Origin: an uncultured Bacteroidales bacterium | Lineage (GTDB): Bacteria; Bacteroidota; Bacteroidia; Bacteroidales; Tenuifilaceae | Reading direction: 5' to 3' | DNA: 64,000 nt | Assembly: GCA_937926785.1 (NCBI GenBank) | Contig: CALBBQ010000014.1 | Span: forward strand, 1-64,000 | Part shown: positions 23,963-32,696 of the stretch, piece by piece | Numbering within the stretch: the stretch's first letter is position 1 | Layout: each line of letters opens with the position of its first letter | Translations under genes and position numbers: made by a program | The notes under the pieces: generated by a model | Seen by the model: only the letters and a program-made list of their open reading frames with translations | The model's database searches: none | Told to the model about the DNA's origin: nothing

Positions 23963-26254
23963 ATGAGGTTGACACTGACTATTCGGCAAAAGATTCTATA
24001 CTACATACTTGGGAGTGCATTCATAGTTTTTTCCATAGTGTTTTATTTTATCAGCGCTTCATCGCGAAGGTTGGCCTATGAGCAAGCCGTTAAACTAACC
24101 GACAGCTATGCAGCGCGTTACGCCTTAAACATTGAAAGTTGGATTAACCAGGATTTTGCTGTAACAAGAACATTGGCTGCCGCATTCATGGAGTACAAAC
24201 AGTTACCCTTTGAACAGTGGCAAAAGTTAATATATCCAATGTATAATAGGGTAATACGAACCACACCGCATATCGATGCTTTCTGGGATAGCTGGGAGCT
24301 AAGCAACCTTGACCCCCAATGGGATAAACCCTATGGTCGCTACTTTTACATTGTTTACAAGCAGGATGGGGTTTACAAGACTAAGGCCGAGATGCGAAGC
24401 CTTACCGGCGATCCGAAAACCTACGGAGGGATGAAAAGTGCTGCCAGAGAGATTGTTGTTGAACCCTATGTTTCCGAACTCCAACGGGGTCAGATGATGA
24501 CCACCCTTTCATCGCCCTTCATTGAAAATGGAAGATTTATTGGTTTAGTTGGTGCCGACTTAGTTTTAACCCGATTCCAGGATTTGGTACATAACATAAA
24601 ACCATATCCGAACAGCTTCGCCTTCCTCCTTTCGAATAAGGGTGTTTTCCTAGCACACCCCGATAGTTTAATTTATCAAAAAAGTATTGCCGACGTATTA
24701 CCCCAGTTCAACTCCGATCACCAAGTTCTTAACAACATACAAAAAGGTAAATCATTCAGCTTTACCCACACCAATGAGAATGGAGAACGCATCTACTACT
24801 CGTTTGCACCAATTTTTATTGGTAAAACTCAAACACCCTGGTCGCTTGGCATTGCTGTTCCTTTGAGCGACATTATGGCTAAGGCAAACCGTAGCTATAA
24901 CATAAGCCTGCTCATTTCGCTCATAGGTCTGGTTATTATTATTGTAATTGTGTTCATAGTATCAAGTAGAATTACAACTCCCATTAAACATATAACCAAT
25001 TTGCTGCAAGATATAGCAAAAGGGAAAGTAGAAGGTTCCTCTGTTATCAACGTTAGCTCAAAAGACGAGATTGGTATCATGGCTGAGGCCTTAAATGCAT
25101 CAGTACGAGGGATTAGCTATAAAACAGAGTTTGCCCGCGAGATAGGTTCAGGAAACCTGAGTGTAGAGCTTCCCTTGCTCAGCAACGATGATCTACTCGG
25201 TAAATCGCTAATTGAGATGCGTGATAACCTCAGAAAGGCTCGCGAGGAAGAGCAGCTAAGAAAACTTGAAGAAGACAAGAAACGATGGACAAACGAGGGT
25301 ATGGCAAAGTTTGGCGAAATTCTTCGTCAAAATAACAATAATCTTTCCCTACTCAGCAATGAGCTAATAAAGAATCTGGTTTGGTATTTAAACGCCTCAG
25401 TAGGTGGGATTTTTGTTTTAAACGAGAATAAGGAAACTGGCGACAAAACCTTTGACCTTGTGGCTATGTTTGCCTACGACAGGAATCGGATGATGCAGCG
25501 GAGCTACCATTTTGCCGAAGGTTTAATAGGTGCTTGTGCAGCAGAGCGCGATACTATAATTCTAAAAGAGATTCCGCAGGATTATATTGAAATTACATCT
25601 GGTTTAGGTGGCACAAACCCCAACTACATCATTGTTGTACCTCTTATATTCGAAGACGAGGTGATGGGTGTAATTGAGATCGCCTCGTTGCAAGAGCTAA
25701 AAGATTTCGAGGTGCAATTCCTCAAAAACCTGGCAAAAAGTATAGCTTCAACCCTGCACACCGTAAAAGTAAACACCCTTACGGCTGAACTTCTCATGAA
25801 ATCTAAGGAGCAGGCAGAAATGATGGCAGCCCAGGAGGAAGAGATGCGGCAGAACATGGAAGAGCTTCAAGCTACACAGGAAGAGGCCGCCCGAAAAACA
25901 ATAGAGCTGGAAGGACTGGTAAACGCCCTGAATGCAGCTGCATTTGTAATGGAGTACGACACCCATGGGTATGTCATTAACGTGAACGACAGCTACCTTC
26001 AGTTCTTAGGAGCCCGTCGCGATGATATAATTGGCATGCACCATGCCGATGGTTTGGCCTTCAGCGACTCAGAAAAAGTTAGCTACGATAAGCTTTGGAA
26101 GGATATCCTCAAGGGTAACATTCGTAAAAATAAAACCCGCATAAAAGTTCACGGTCAGGAGCATACTCTTCTTGAAACCTATACTCCCATTCTGGATCAT
26201 ACCGGTAATCTTTACAAAATCTTAAAGATTGCCCTTGACATTACCAATATTTAA
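23963..26254 (+). CDS. Membrane sensor: dCache, HAMP, GAF and PAS domains, no output domain
   Basis: This is a 763-residue sensor. Membrane segment 1 is at about residues 11-31 and an extracellular dCache domain at about 35-305. Segment 2 is at about 312-333, followed by HAMP (SSRITTPIKHITNLLQDI), a GAF domain around 445-605, a coiled coil rich in Glu/Gln (EEEMRQNMEELQATQEE) and a terminal PAS domain at about 650-763. No histidine kinase, GGDEF, phosphatase or MCP signalling region follows, so output must go through a partner. It ends convergently with the DUF2797 gene, sharing TTAA at 26251-26254. Confidence 0.88.
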   Translation: MRLTLTIRQKILYYILGSAFIVFSIVFYFISASSRRLAYEQAVKLTDSYAARYALNIESWINQDFAVTRTLAAAFMEYKQLPFEQWQKLIYPMYNRVIRTTPHIDAFWDSWELSNLDPQWDKPYGRYFYIVYKQDGVYKTKAEMRSLTGDPKTYGGMKSAAREIVVEPYVSELQRGQMMTTLSSPFIENGRFIGLVGADLVLTRFQDLVHNIKPYPNSFAFLLSNKGVFLAHPDSLIYQKSIADVLPQFNSDHQVLNNIQKGKSFSFTHTNENGERIYYSFAPIFIGKTQTPWSLGIAVPLSDIMAKANRSYNISLLISLIGLVIIIVIVFIVSSRITTPIKHITNLLQDIAKGKVEGSSVINVSSKDEIGIMAEALNASVRGISYKTEFAREIGSGNLSVELPLLSNDDLLGKSLIEMRDNLRKAREEEQLRKLEEDKKRWTNEGMAKFGEILRQNNNNLSLLSNELIKNLVWYLNASVGGIFVLNENKETGDKTFDLVAMFAYDRNRMMQRSYHFAEGLIGACAAERDTIILKEIPQDYIEITSGLGGTNPNYIIVVPLIFEDEVMGVIEIASLQELKDFEVQFLKNLAKSIASTLHTVKVNTLTAELLMKSKEQAEMMAAQEEEMRQNMEELQATQEEAARKTIELEGLVNALNAAAFVMEYDTHGYVINVNDSYLQFLGARRDDIIGMHHADGLAFSDSEKVSYDKLWKDILKGNIRKNKTRIKVHGQEHTLLETYTPILDHTGNLYKILKIALDITNI

Positions 26255-27057
26255 AAGTATAGCTCCACCAGGTAGCCAGAGTGATTTCTGACATTGAATA
26301 CTTCACCTGAGCCGAATATCAGGTATTGACCTTTTATGCCGGTTAAAATCCCTTCAACCCGGTTGATTCGGTCAAATGTTATCGCTTTTACTTTTGGGGG
26401 ATATTGCATCACCTGATAATCTATACTATAGAGTTCGTCCGTTTCTGGAACATAGGTAAAACCCTTCCCATTAATGTATTCCAGCGACTTTGCCTTTTCG
26501 CTTAGCATCATCGTTGTGCTACCAACAGTATCGGTCAGCATTCGTTGCCAGGCAGTTTTGTCGGAAAGGATTTTTTTCAACTCAACCTCAACGAGTCCAG
26601 CAGTGTAGCGGTTTGGCGTTCGGCAAAGCTTAACGGCCAGGGTTGCTCCCTGATCAACCCAACGGGTTGGTATTTGGTGCGATCGGGTAACACCAACTTT
26701 CACTCCCCCTGTCCAGGCAAGGTAAACGTAATGCTCAATCAGGCAGTTGCTTCTGGCAAAATCCATATCGCGGGCGACTCCTTCGTGAGCCCGGCAAAGC
26801 TCTGGGCGCAGCACGCACTCCTCAGTTTCCGGTGCGGACATAAAACAAGGGTAGCAATACCCTTGGCCAAATGATTTGGAAGTTTTACGCCCACAACTGA
26901 TGCAGTGAATGGCATTGAGGTATTTTATCTCTATGGTTTTACCTATTAGCTGCGAAAGGTTAACACCTTCGCCATTTAGACTAATCGAGTAGTGGGGAAT
27001 AACATGAAACTCGTTCCCAAGATTGGAAAACTCCATTTTTTTGAGGATACCTTGCAT
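26251..27057 (-). CDS. DUF2797 domain protein
   Basis: This is a 268-residue member of the uncharacterised DUF2797 family. It contains a four-cysteine zinc-finger-like site (CISCGRKTSKSFGQGYCYPC) near residues 54-73. It then has CRAHEGVARD, and a segment HYVYLAWTGGVKVGVTR followed by RWVDQGA that recalls the GIY-YIG nuclease fold. A nucleic-acid role is possible but unproven. The stop codon overlaps that of the convergent sensor gene. Confidence 0.85.
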   Translation of the reverse strand: MQGILKKMEFSNLGNEFHVIPHYSISLNGEGVNLSQLIGKTIEIKYLNAIHCISCGRKTSKSFGQGYCYPCFMSAPETEECVLRPELCRAHEGVARDMDFARSNCLIEHYVYLAWTGGVKVGVTRSHQIPTRWVDQGATLAVKLCRTPNRYTAGLVEVELKKILSDKTAWQRMLTDTVGSTTMMLSEKAKSLEYINGKGFTYVPETDELYSIDYQVMQYPPKVKAITFDRINRVEGILTGIKGQYLIFGSGEVFNVRNHSGYLVELYF

Positions 27058-27178
27058 AGGGGTCGATGTTAATTTGATTTACACTCTAACTCGCTTAAAT
27101 GTAGGTAAAATATGGCTTAATATCAATTTCCTAATTTTATTAAGTGCTACCCATTTAGTTAATGTGTGTTAAATATTA

Positions 27179-27199
27179 GTACTATGTAATACATAGTAC
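27179..27199. promoter_or_regulatory. Perfect 21-bp palindrome, candidate PadR operator
   Basis: GTACTATGTA (27179-27188) and TACATAGTAC (27190-27199) are perfect inverted arms around a single A. PadR-family operators are usually ATGT...ACAT-type palindromes, and this one contains ATGT-AAT-ACAT. It lies about 12 bp before a -7-like TATATTTA (27212-27219), covering where the -33 element would be, upstream of an operon that encodes a PadR protein. A partial half-site AGTACATA recurs at 27229-27236. Autoregulation by promoter blocking is inferred. Confidence 0.7.
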
Positions 27200-27252
27200 A
27201 AAATATATGATTATATTTATAAAGAATTAGTACATAATTAAACCAAATAGTT

Positions 27253-27768
27253 ATGAAAAGAACCATTTCAGCCAGCTTAAACGGCAAAGCCTATATCCTC
27301 GATGAAGATGCTTACCAAGCGCTGGATCGTTACCTGAATCAGCTTAACCGGCATTTCACAAATGATCCAAATAAAACGGAGGTGATAGCTGACATCGAGA
27401 GTAGGATTGCAGAACATTTCGATTCGTACCTAAAAGTACCCGAACAGGTTATAAACATTGATGAGGTGAACCGTGTCATTAACATTATGGGAATGCCAAA
27501 GGATTTCGAGGCAAGCTCAGTGGTGAATGAGTCTAAATCAGAAACCTACTCTAAGCTATACCGCGATATCGACAATCGGATTTTAGGTGGGGTATGTTCG
27601 GGGATGGGGCATTACTGGAAAGCCGATCCCGTGCTGTTCCGTCTTTTGTTTTTCCTTTTAGCTCTTTGGGGTGGCCTTGGTGTTTTAATATACCTTGTGC
27701 TTTGGATTGTTACTCCACCGGCCATTACGCCATTGCAAAAAAGTGAAATGAAAGGCGATAGATGGTAA
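27253..27768 (+). CDS. PspC domain protein, short form
   Basis: This 171-residue protein has an N-terminal domain of about 90 residues (MKRTISASLNGKAYILDEDA, VIADIESRIAEHF) seen in Bacteroidota PspC proteins. A PspC domain follows at about 100-160: RLYRDIDNRILGGVCSGMG, then a membrane helix with LLFFLLALWGGLGVLIYLVL. It ends in LQKSEMKGDRW. PspC proteins act in envelope stress responses. It is a shorter paralogue of the product of 28229, with a PadR regulator gene between them. First gene of the operon behind the palindrome. Confidence 0.9.
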   Translation: MKRTISASLNGKAYILDEDAYQALDRYLNQLNRHFTNDPNKTEVIADIESRIAEHFDSYLKVPEQVINIDEVNRVINIMGMPKDFEASSVVNESKSETYSKLYRDIDNRILGGVCSGMGHYWKADPVLFRLLFFLLALWGGLGVLIYLVLWIVTPPAITPLQKSEMKGDRW

Positions 27769-27829
27769 TGCTCTTGGTTTTTCAACAAGAGAAGTTACGG
27801 TTTATTTCTAACTAAAAAACGAGAATAAC

Positions 27830-28183
27830 ATGGCATCAGAAATTGAAAATGCTAAAGCGCAGATGCGTAAGGGGATACTTGAGCTTTGTGTTCTTTCCCT
27901 CTTATCGCGAGGCGATGCCTATGCCAATGATTTGATAAATCAGCTCAAGGAGGCTAAGATGATTGTGGTTGAGGGAACCCTGTACCCACTCCTAACCCGG
28001 CAGAAGAATGCCGGATTGCTCAGCTACCGCTGGGAAGAGTCCCCCCAGGGGCCACCACGCAAGTACTACTCGCTCACCGAAGAGGGACGAAAATACTTAA
28101 ACGAATTAATGAGTAGCTGGGACGAGCTGGTTGAAATGGTTGACAGTATCAGGAGACCCTGCGCAAATAGTAACAACTTGTAG
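27830..28183 (+). CDS. PadR family transcriptional regulator
   Basis: This is a 117-residue winged-helix repressor. The recognition region includes MRKGILELCVLSLLSRGDAY, the wing region VEGTLYPLLTRQKNAGLLSY and GPPRKYYSLTEEGRKYL. A C-terminal dimerisation helix follows. It is a short (PadR-s1) type. It lies between two PspC paralogues in the same direction and is the natural candidate to bind the 21-bp palindrome at 27179. The ligand is unknown. Confidence 0.94.
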   Translation: MASEIENAKAQMRKGILELCVLSLLSRGDAYANDLINQLKEAKMIVVEGTLYPLLTRQKNAGLLSYRWEESPQGPPRKYYSLTEEGRKYLNELMSSWDELVEMVDSIRRPCANSNNL

Positions 28184-28228
28184 ATGTTGACTCATGTAAA
28201 CGTTTTGAAAATTTAAAATCACTCTAAA

Positions 28229-29785
28229 ATGAAAACAACAGTCAAAGCAAGCATTGGGGGAATATCCTTTACATTAGAGGACGAGGCCTTTAGTTTGCTC
28301 TCAAAGTACCTTGATGATGTAACCGTTCGGCTGGGCAACGACCGTGTTGCTCAGGAAACCGTGAACGATATTGAAATCCGAATAGCCGAATTGCTGTCGG
28401 AGAAAGTTCAAACAGGTCAGGTGGTAACAGTAGAAATACTTCAACCCATACTGTCACAAATTGGCGAACCCGCTGAGTTTGCCGAAGAAAATTACGAAGT
28501 GCAGAGTGGCGCTCAGCGCCAAAAGCGTCTTTACAGAAACCCCGATGACTCGATACTTTCAGGTGTTTGTTCGGGTTTGGGGGCTTACTTCAATGTTGAC
28601 CCCCTGGTTTTTCGAATCATTTTCATTGCCCTAATCTTTTTCCGGGGTTTTGGAATTTTACTTTACCTGGCACTATGGATAGCTATGCCTAAAGCTAAAA
28701 CTCCATTCCAGAAGATGGAGATGCGAGGCGATAGTAGAACCCTAGAAGAGCTGGGTAAAAAAGTACGCGAAGAGTACTCGGAAACCGCTAAGCGATTTAG
28801 GAAATCGAATGCAAGAGGTGCTTTAAATAAGCTATTTAACCTATTTGGGCAAGTAATGGTGTACCTGCTTAAGGCATTTCTGATTGTTGTAAAGGCAATA
28901 TCCTTGGCTATAGGGGTAATTCTTATTGTTTCAATGCTTCTGCTCTTTATTTCCCTTGTAGGGATTACGTTCTTTGGCACCTACTATACCGAAACCGCTA
29001 CTGCACTGGGAGGCTTTGGGCTTTCGCTGGGGGAAATAATTTCATCCATGTTTGAGATTAGCAGCAGCTACTGGGTAACCATTCCCATCTTTTTGATTTT
29101 TGCAATTCCCATCGTTGCGCTTATCTATGCCGGTATTCGTATTTTGTTCCGGTTTAAAGCCAAAGATGCCGCATTGGGCATTGTTGCTGCCGTACTGTGG
29201 GCTGCAGCAGTTGTATCACTCTCTTTAACCATATTTTTGCAGGTGAGGAGCCTGTCCATAAAAGATGAAGTTCGAACTAAGGTGGAAATCGCATCATCAG
29301 GAGTGTCAAAAACAATTAGCTGCAAGTCCTTCGGCTATTTCGCCGATAGTAGTTCAACCAAGGAGTTGGCAACCATCTTTGATATAATGATAATCGATGT
29401 TAATGGAATAAAACAGCTCTCTGGTAAACCAACGTTAATTATTGAAAAGACAAGCGATGTGTATCCAAGATTTGAGGTGATCCGAAAATCGAGAGGTGTA
29501 AACCATATGGCTGCACGCGATAATGCAAGGGATATAATTTATAGTATCACATCTAGCGACACGGTGGCCACGCTTGACCCATTGTTTTTTGTCCCTCGTA
29601 GATCAAAGTGGAAAAACCAAAGCGTAACAGTAACCCTATTCCTTCCGGAAGATTATGCTGTTTACCTGGATGAATCGCTTCTGCCCATTCTCAACAGCCA
29701 CCAACCCTATAGTAACTATTGGCCCGATGAAATGGTGGGAAAAACATGGGTAATGACTTCGAATGGATTGAGAGTGAAGCGATAG
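28229..29785 (+). CDS. PspC domain membrane protein, long form
   Basis: This 518-residue protein begins with the same ~90-residue domain as its paralogue (TVKASIGGISFTLEDEAFSL, VNDIEIRIAELL). It then has PspC (RLYRNPDDSILSGVCSGLGA) with its membrane helix and the ending PFQKMEMRGDSR. Several further membrane segments follow, at about residues 208-245, 280-300 and 310-340. The last 160 residues form an extracytoplasmic beta-rich domain of unknown type. The shared PadR neighbour and palindrome suggest both PspC proteins answer to the same envelope signal. Confidence 0.88.
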   Translation: MKTTVKASIGGISFTLEDEAFSLLSKYLDDVTVRLGNDRVAQETVNDIEIRIAELLSEKVQTGQVVTVEILQPILSQIGEPAEFAEENYEVQSGAQRQKRLYRNPDDSILSGVCSGLGAYFNVDPLVFRIIFIALIFFRGFGILLYLALWIAMPKAKTPFQKMEMRGDSRTLEELGKKVREEYSETAKRFRKSNARGALNKLFNLFGQVMVYLLKAFLIVVKAISLAIGVILIVSMLLLFISLVGITFFGTYYTETATALGGFGLSLGEIISSMFEISSSYWVTIPIFLIFAIPIVALIYAGIRILFRFKAKDAALGIVAAVLWAAAVVSLSLTIFLQVRSLSIKDEVRTKVEIASSGVSKTISCKSFGYFADSSSTKELATIFDIMIIDVNGIKQLSGKPTLIIEKTSDVYPRFEVIRKSRGVNHMAARDNARDIIYSITSSDTVATLDPLFFVPRRSKWKNQSVTVTLFLPEDYAVYLDESLLPILNSHQPYSNYWPDEMVGKTWVMTSNGLRVKR

Positions 29786-29802
29786 CAAAAAGAAATGAAA
29801 AA

Positions 29803-29834
29803 TTTGCATACTGAATTTTTTTGAATTATTTTTG
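29803..29834 (+). promoter_or_regulatory. Promoter of tRNA-Gln
   Basis: TTTG at 29803-29806 and TATTTTTG at 29827-29834 are separated by 20 nt, a strong match to the Bacteroidota promoter. The tRNA begins 26 bp downstream of the -7 element. Confidence 0.7.
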
Positions 29835-29859
29835 CATCGCTTTTAAAAACAAGTAGGCT

Positions 29860-29930
29860 TGACCTATGGTGTAATGGTAGCACAGCAGATTTTGGTTCTG
29901 TTAGTCTAGGTTCGAATCCTGGTAGGTCAA
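29860..29930 (+). tRNA. tRNA-Gln (anticodon UUG)
   Basis: The acceptor arms TGACCTA (29860-29866) and TAGGTCA (29923-29929) pair perfectly, with A as discriminator. The D-arm contains GGTGTAATGGTAGCAC. The anticodon stem GCAGA / TCTGT encloses the loop TTTTGGT, giving anticodon TTG (Gln, CAA). The T-arm shows GGTTCGAATCC. CCA is not encoded. It has its own promoter and a terminator directly after it. Confidence 0.96.
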
Positions 29931-29942
29931 CACCTAATCACC

Positions 29943-29970
29943 CCTGAACGTAAAGTTCAGGTTTTTTTTT
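29943..29970 (+). terminator. Terminator after tRNA-Gln
   Basis: The stem CCTGAAC (29943-29949) / GTTCAGG (29955-29961) with a 5-nt loop is followed by nine T residues. Confidence 0.9.
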
Positions 29971-29974
29971 CATA

Positions 29975-31501
29975 TCAGAACCTGAAGTAGATGAACGGTT
30001 GCAGCTCCATGGTTTGAAACTGAACCAGAATGATAGCTACCATAACCGCAATAGCTACCTTTAGCAAAAATGGTAATGAAATAAACGTGCCTCTTATCTT
30101 CTCCTTTAAGTTGAACGGAAGCCAGTGTAGAATATACCCGACCAACAGAATTCCAAGAACATTTCCCGATTCCCAAATAAAATTCGGAACGCTTGAGCCA
30201 TCGAACCGGAAGAGAATTTGGTGAATCATGCTGCTGGCTGTGGTAAAATCAGAAGCTCTAAAAAATATCCACGCAAAGCATACCACATGAAAAGCCACGG
30301 CTCCTTTGAGCACCTTAACAAATGGGTTGGTTGAAGTGTTTTTTTTAAGCGGTGATAATGCCTTTTCAAAGGCAAGTCCAACCCCATGAATACCTCCCCA
30401 AACCACGAACTTGAGATGAGCGCCATGCCATAATCCTCCAAGCAGCATGGTAACCATTAGGTTTAGGTATGTTCTGAGATTTCCTTTACGATTTCCACCT
30501 AATGGAATATAGAGGTAATCGCGCAGCCATGATGAAAGCGAAATATGCCAGCGGTGCCAAAAGTTGGTAAGGCTGGTTGCCTTGTAGGGAGAGTTAAAGT
30601 TTAAGGGAAGCCTGAAACCCAGTGAAAGAGCAAGCCCAATGGCAATATCTGTGTAACCGGAGAAATCGCAATATATCTGCATTGCATAGGCGTAGGTTGC
30701 TGTCAGGTTTTCAAAGCCTGTATGGCTCAAGGGGTTGTCAAAAACCCGATCTACAAAATTCACCGATAGGTAATCCGATATCACCATCTTTTTGAGGAGG
30801 CCTCCGAGTATGAGAAAAATGGCATGGCCAAATTCCCTGGTTGTTACCTCGTACTTGCGGTATAGCTGAGGGATAAACTCGGCAGCCCTGACAATTGGCC
30901 CGGCTACCAGCTGTGGAAAAAACGAAACGTAAAAAGCAAAATCCAATATATTGTTAACCGGTTTAACCTTCTTGCGGTAAACATCAACCGTGTAGCTTAT
31001 GGTTTGGAATGTGTAAAATGAAATTCCTACTGGCAGTATTATGCTGGAAGAGTCGAAATGTGTTCCTAACAATGCATTACCCAAAACGGACAAGTGGTTT
31101 ACAACCGAAAGATTAGTTCTAAAAAGAGCATTTATGGTATCTACCAGAAAATAGGGATACTTGAAGTAGGATAGCACAAGCAGGTTTACGAAAACGCTCA
31201 CAGAAACCAAAAACTTACGTTTCATCAAATTCGGAGTCCTTGCGATCCGGAGGCCAATAGTATAATCGACTAGAGTAGAAAAAAGAAGAAGGATAAAGAA
31301 CAACCCGCTGGATTTAAAGTAGAAAAACAGACTGAATGCTAGCAGGTAAACACTTCGGAGCGAAGAACGGTTGTAAACCCAGGTGTAGCCTAAAAGAAGC
31401 ACACCAAAGAACACCCAAAACGAAAGCTGCGTGAACATCAGCTGGTCGCCCTCGTGGTAGGTTAAAAATTCAACGAAAATCTGCTTTAGCCAATCAATCA
31501 T
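29975..31501 (-). CDS. MBOAT family O-acyltransferase (AlgI/DltB-like)
   Basis: This is a 508-residue multi-spanning acyltransferase that moves acyl (usually acetyl) groups across the membrane for polysaccharide modification. MBOAT hallmarks are YCDFSGYTDIAIGLA, FWHRWHISLSSWLRDYLYIP, and the catalytic-histidine motif LLGGLWHGAHLKFVVWGGIH. It is last in a three-gene unit with two SGNH-family proteins, overlapping the previous gene by 8 bp. The combination mirrors AlgI with AlgJ/AlgX in alginate acetylation, so it probably O-acetylates an exported polysaccharide. Confidence 0.93.
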   Translation of the reverse strand: MIDWLKQIFVEFLTYHEGDQLMFTQLSFWVFFGVLLLGYTWVYNRSSLRSVYLLAFSLFFYFKSSGLFFILLLFSTLVDYTIGLRIARTPNLMKRKFLVSVSVFVNLLVLSYFKYPYFLVDTINALFRTNLSVVNHLSVLGNALLGTHFDSSSIILPVGISFYTFQTISYTVDVYRKKVKPVNNILDFAFYVSFFPQLVAGPIVRAAEFIPQLYRKYEVTTREFGHAIFLILGGLLKKMVISDYLSVNFVDRVFDNPLSHTGFENLTATYAYAMQIYCDFSGYTDIAIGLALSLGFRLPLNFNSPYKATSLTNFWHRWHISLSSWLRDYLYIPLGGNRKGNLRTYLNLMVTMLLGGLWHGAHLKFVVWGGIHGVGLAFEKALSPLKKNTSTNPFVKVLKGAVAFHVVCFAWIFFRASDFTTASSMIHQILFRFDGSSVPNFIWESGNVLGILLVGYILHWLPFNLKEKIRGTFISLPFLLKVAIAVMVAIILVQFQTMELQPFIYFRF

Positions 31502-32696
31502 TTTGCATGCTGTATGATAATGAATTATTCAGAGCTCTAAACAGTAACTCTGCCTGATAACGATAACCTGATGGCTTTAGATGGATTCCATCGGCAGAAG
31601 CCATTCCAAAACGAATCCATCGGTCAATGCTTCCCTCGCCACCCATGAGTCGATGGAAATCCCACACTGCGATATCGTGTTTAGAGGCCACTGTCAAGAT
31701 TGTATTACTTACCAGAATGAGGTTCGGGTTTAGAAATGTTCGTTTGCGCAGGTGATCGTTAGGTGTAATCATTACAAGCTGAGAGTTTGGAAGCGTTCGC
31801 TTAATTTCTGTTATCATGCTATCCAAATCAGTACAAAAAAGAGGGTTGCTGAAAACGTTCGAATAGGCATCGTTGGTCCCAAGCGTGATCAAAACCAACT
31901 GAGGGTTTATAAGCTTTAACTGGTTCGGGAGCTGTGTGGCATTAAGGTAACCGCGCACCGTTGCCCCGTTTAATCCTGTGGAGCTGCACATGATCTTCGC
32001 CTTTGAGTTTATCAGCAAAACCCCACTTATGGTGATTTCAAACTTTTCCGCTTTAGAAAACTGGATACGAATGCTATCAACCTCAGCCGTTAGTGCGTAC
32101 TCAATATAGCCATTGAACGAATCCGTTTTGATGATTTTGAAGCCCTCGATAACAGGAAATGACTGTGAGGATCCTGATGCATAAAAAATTCCAACCCTAT
32201 CAAACCTATTGTTTAGGCTTTTTACAGGTAAAACCTTGAAGGAAAGCGAAGCATTTACATCGGAGGTGTGTACGCACGAACCAAACAAACCTGCACCTAA
32301 GCTTATTTTTGAGCCGTTCGCTTTTTCATAGATCCACTTACCGGTGTGGTACGATTTGTAACCAGCAGGATGGTTTGTTCCTAAAACCGAGAAAGGGAAA
32401 ACCATTCCAACGGAAATATCATTAAACCCAAACTTTTTCGAGAGCAACCTACTTAACTCGTGGGTAAGAAAACCTGCCTGAACATGAGAATCGCCTATAT
32501 GAACTATTTTTAGGGGAGAAGTATCACTAAAAAAAACAGGTCTAAGGTTAATTATCTGGTTGGCGTGATGATTAACGATTATTTCGTGAATGAATTTATC
32601 GTTTGAGATATAGTTTGAAGTAACAGGTAAAAGGCATAGGAATATACCAGCCAACCAAGAAAGGGCAATTCTATGTTTATGGCCAATTTCAATCAT
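31494..32696 (-). CDS. SGNH/GDSL family protein (acetyltransferase/esterase-like)
   Basis: This is a 400-residue protein with an N-terminal membrane anchor (ALSWLAGIFLCLLPV). The SGNH blocks are VHIGDSHVQAG (Ser of GDS), LGTNDAYSN (block III) and the Asp-His pair in SADGIHLKPSGYRY. Such proteins partner with MBOAT acyltransferases to complete O-acetylation of sugars in the periplasm. It overlaps both neighbours by 8 bp, supporting coupled translation. Confidence 0.87.
   Translation of the reverse strand: MIEIGHKHRIALSWLAGIFLCLLPVTSNYISNDKFIHEIIVNHHANQIINLRPVFFSDTSPLKIVHIGDSHVQAGFLTHELSRLLSKKFGFNDISVGMVFPFSVLGTNHPAGYKSYHTGKWIYEKANGSKISLGAGLFGSCVHTSDVNASLSFKVLPVKSLNNRFDRVGIFYASGSSQSFPVIEGFKIIKTDSFNGYIEYALTAEVDSIRIQFSKAEKFEITISGVLLINSKAKIMCSSTGLNGATVRGYLNATQLPNQLKLINPQLVLITLGTNDAYSNVFSNPLFCTDLDSMITEIKRTLPNSQLVMITPNDHLRKRTFLNPNLILVSNTILTVASKHDIAVWDFHRLMGGEGSIDRWIRFGMASADGIHLKPSGYRYQAELLFRALNNSLSYSMQND

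Noticed and set aside
27771..27791. Inverted repeat CTCTTG / CAAGAG between the short PspC gene and padR
   Set aside because: Only 6 bp per arm and no T-run follows, so neither a terminator nor an attenuator can be supported.
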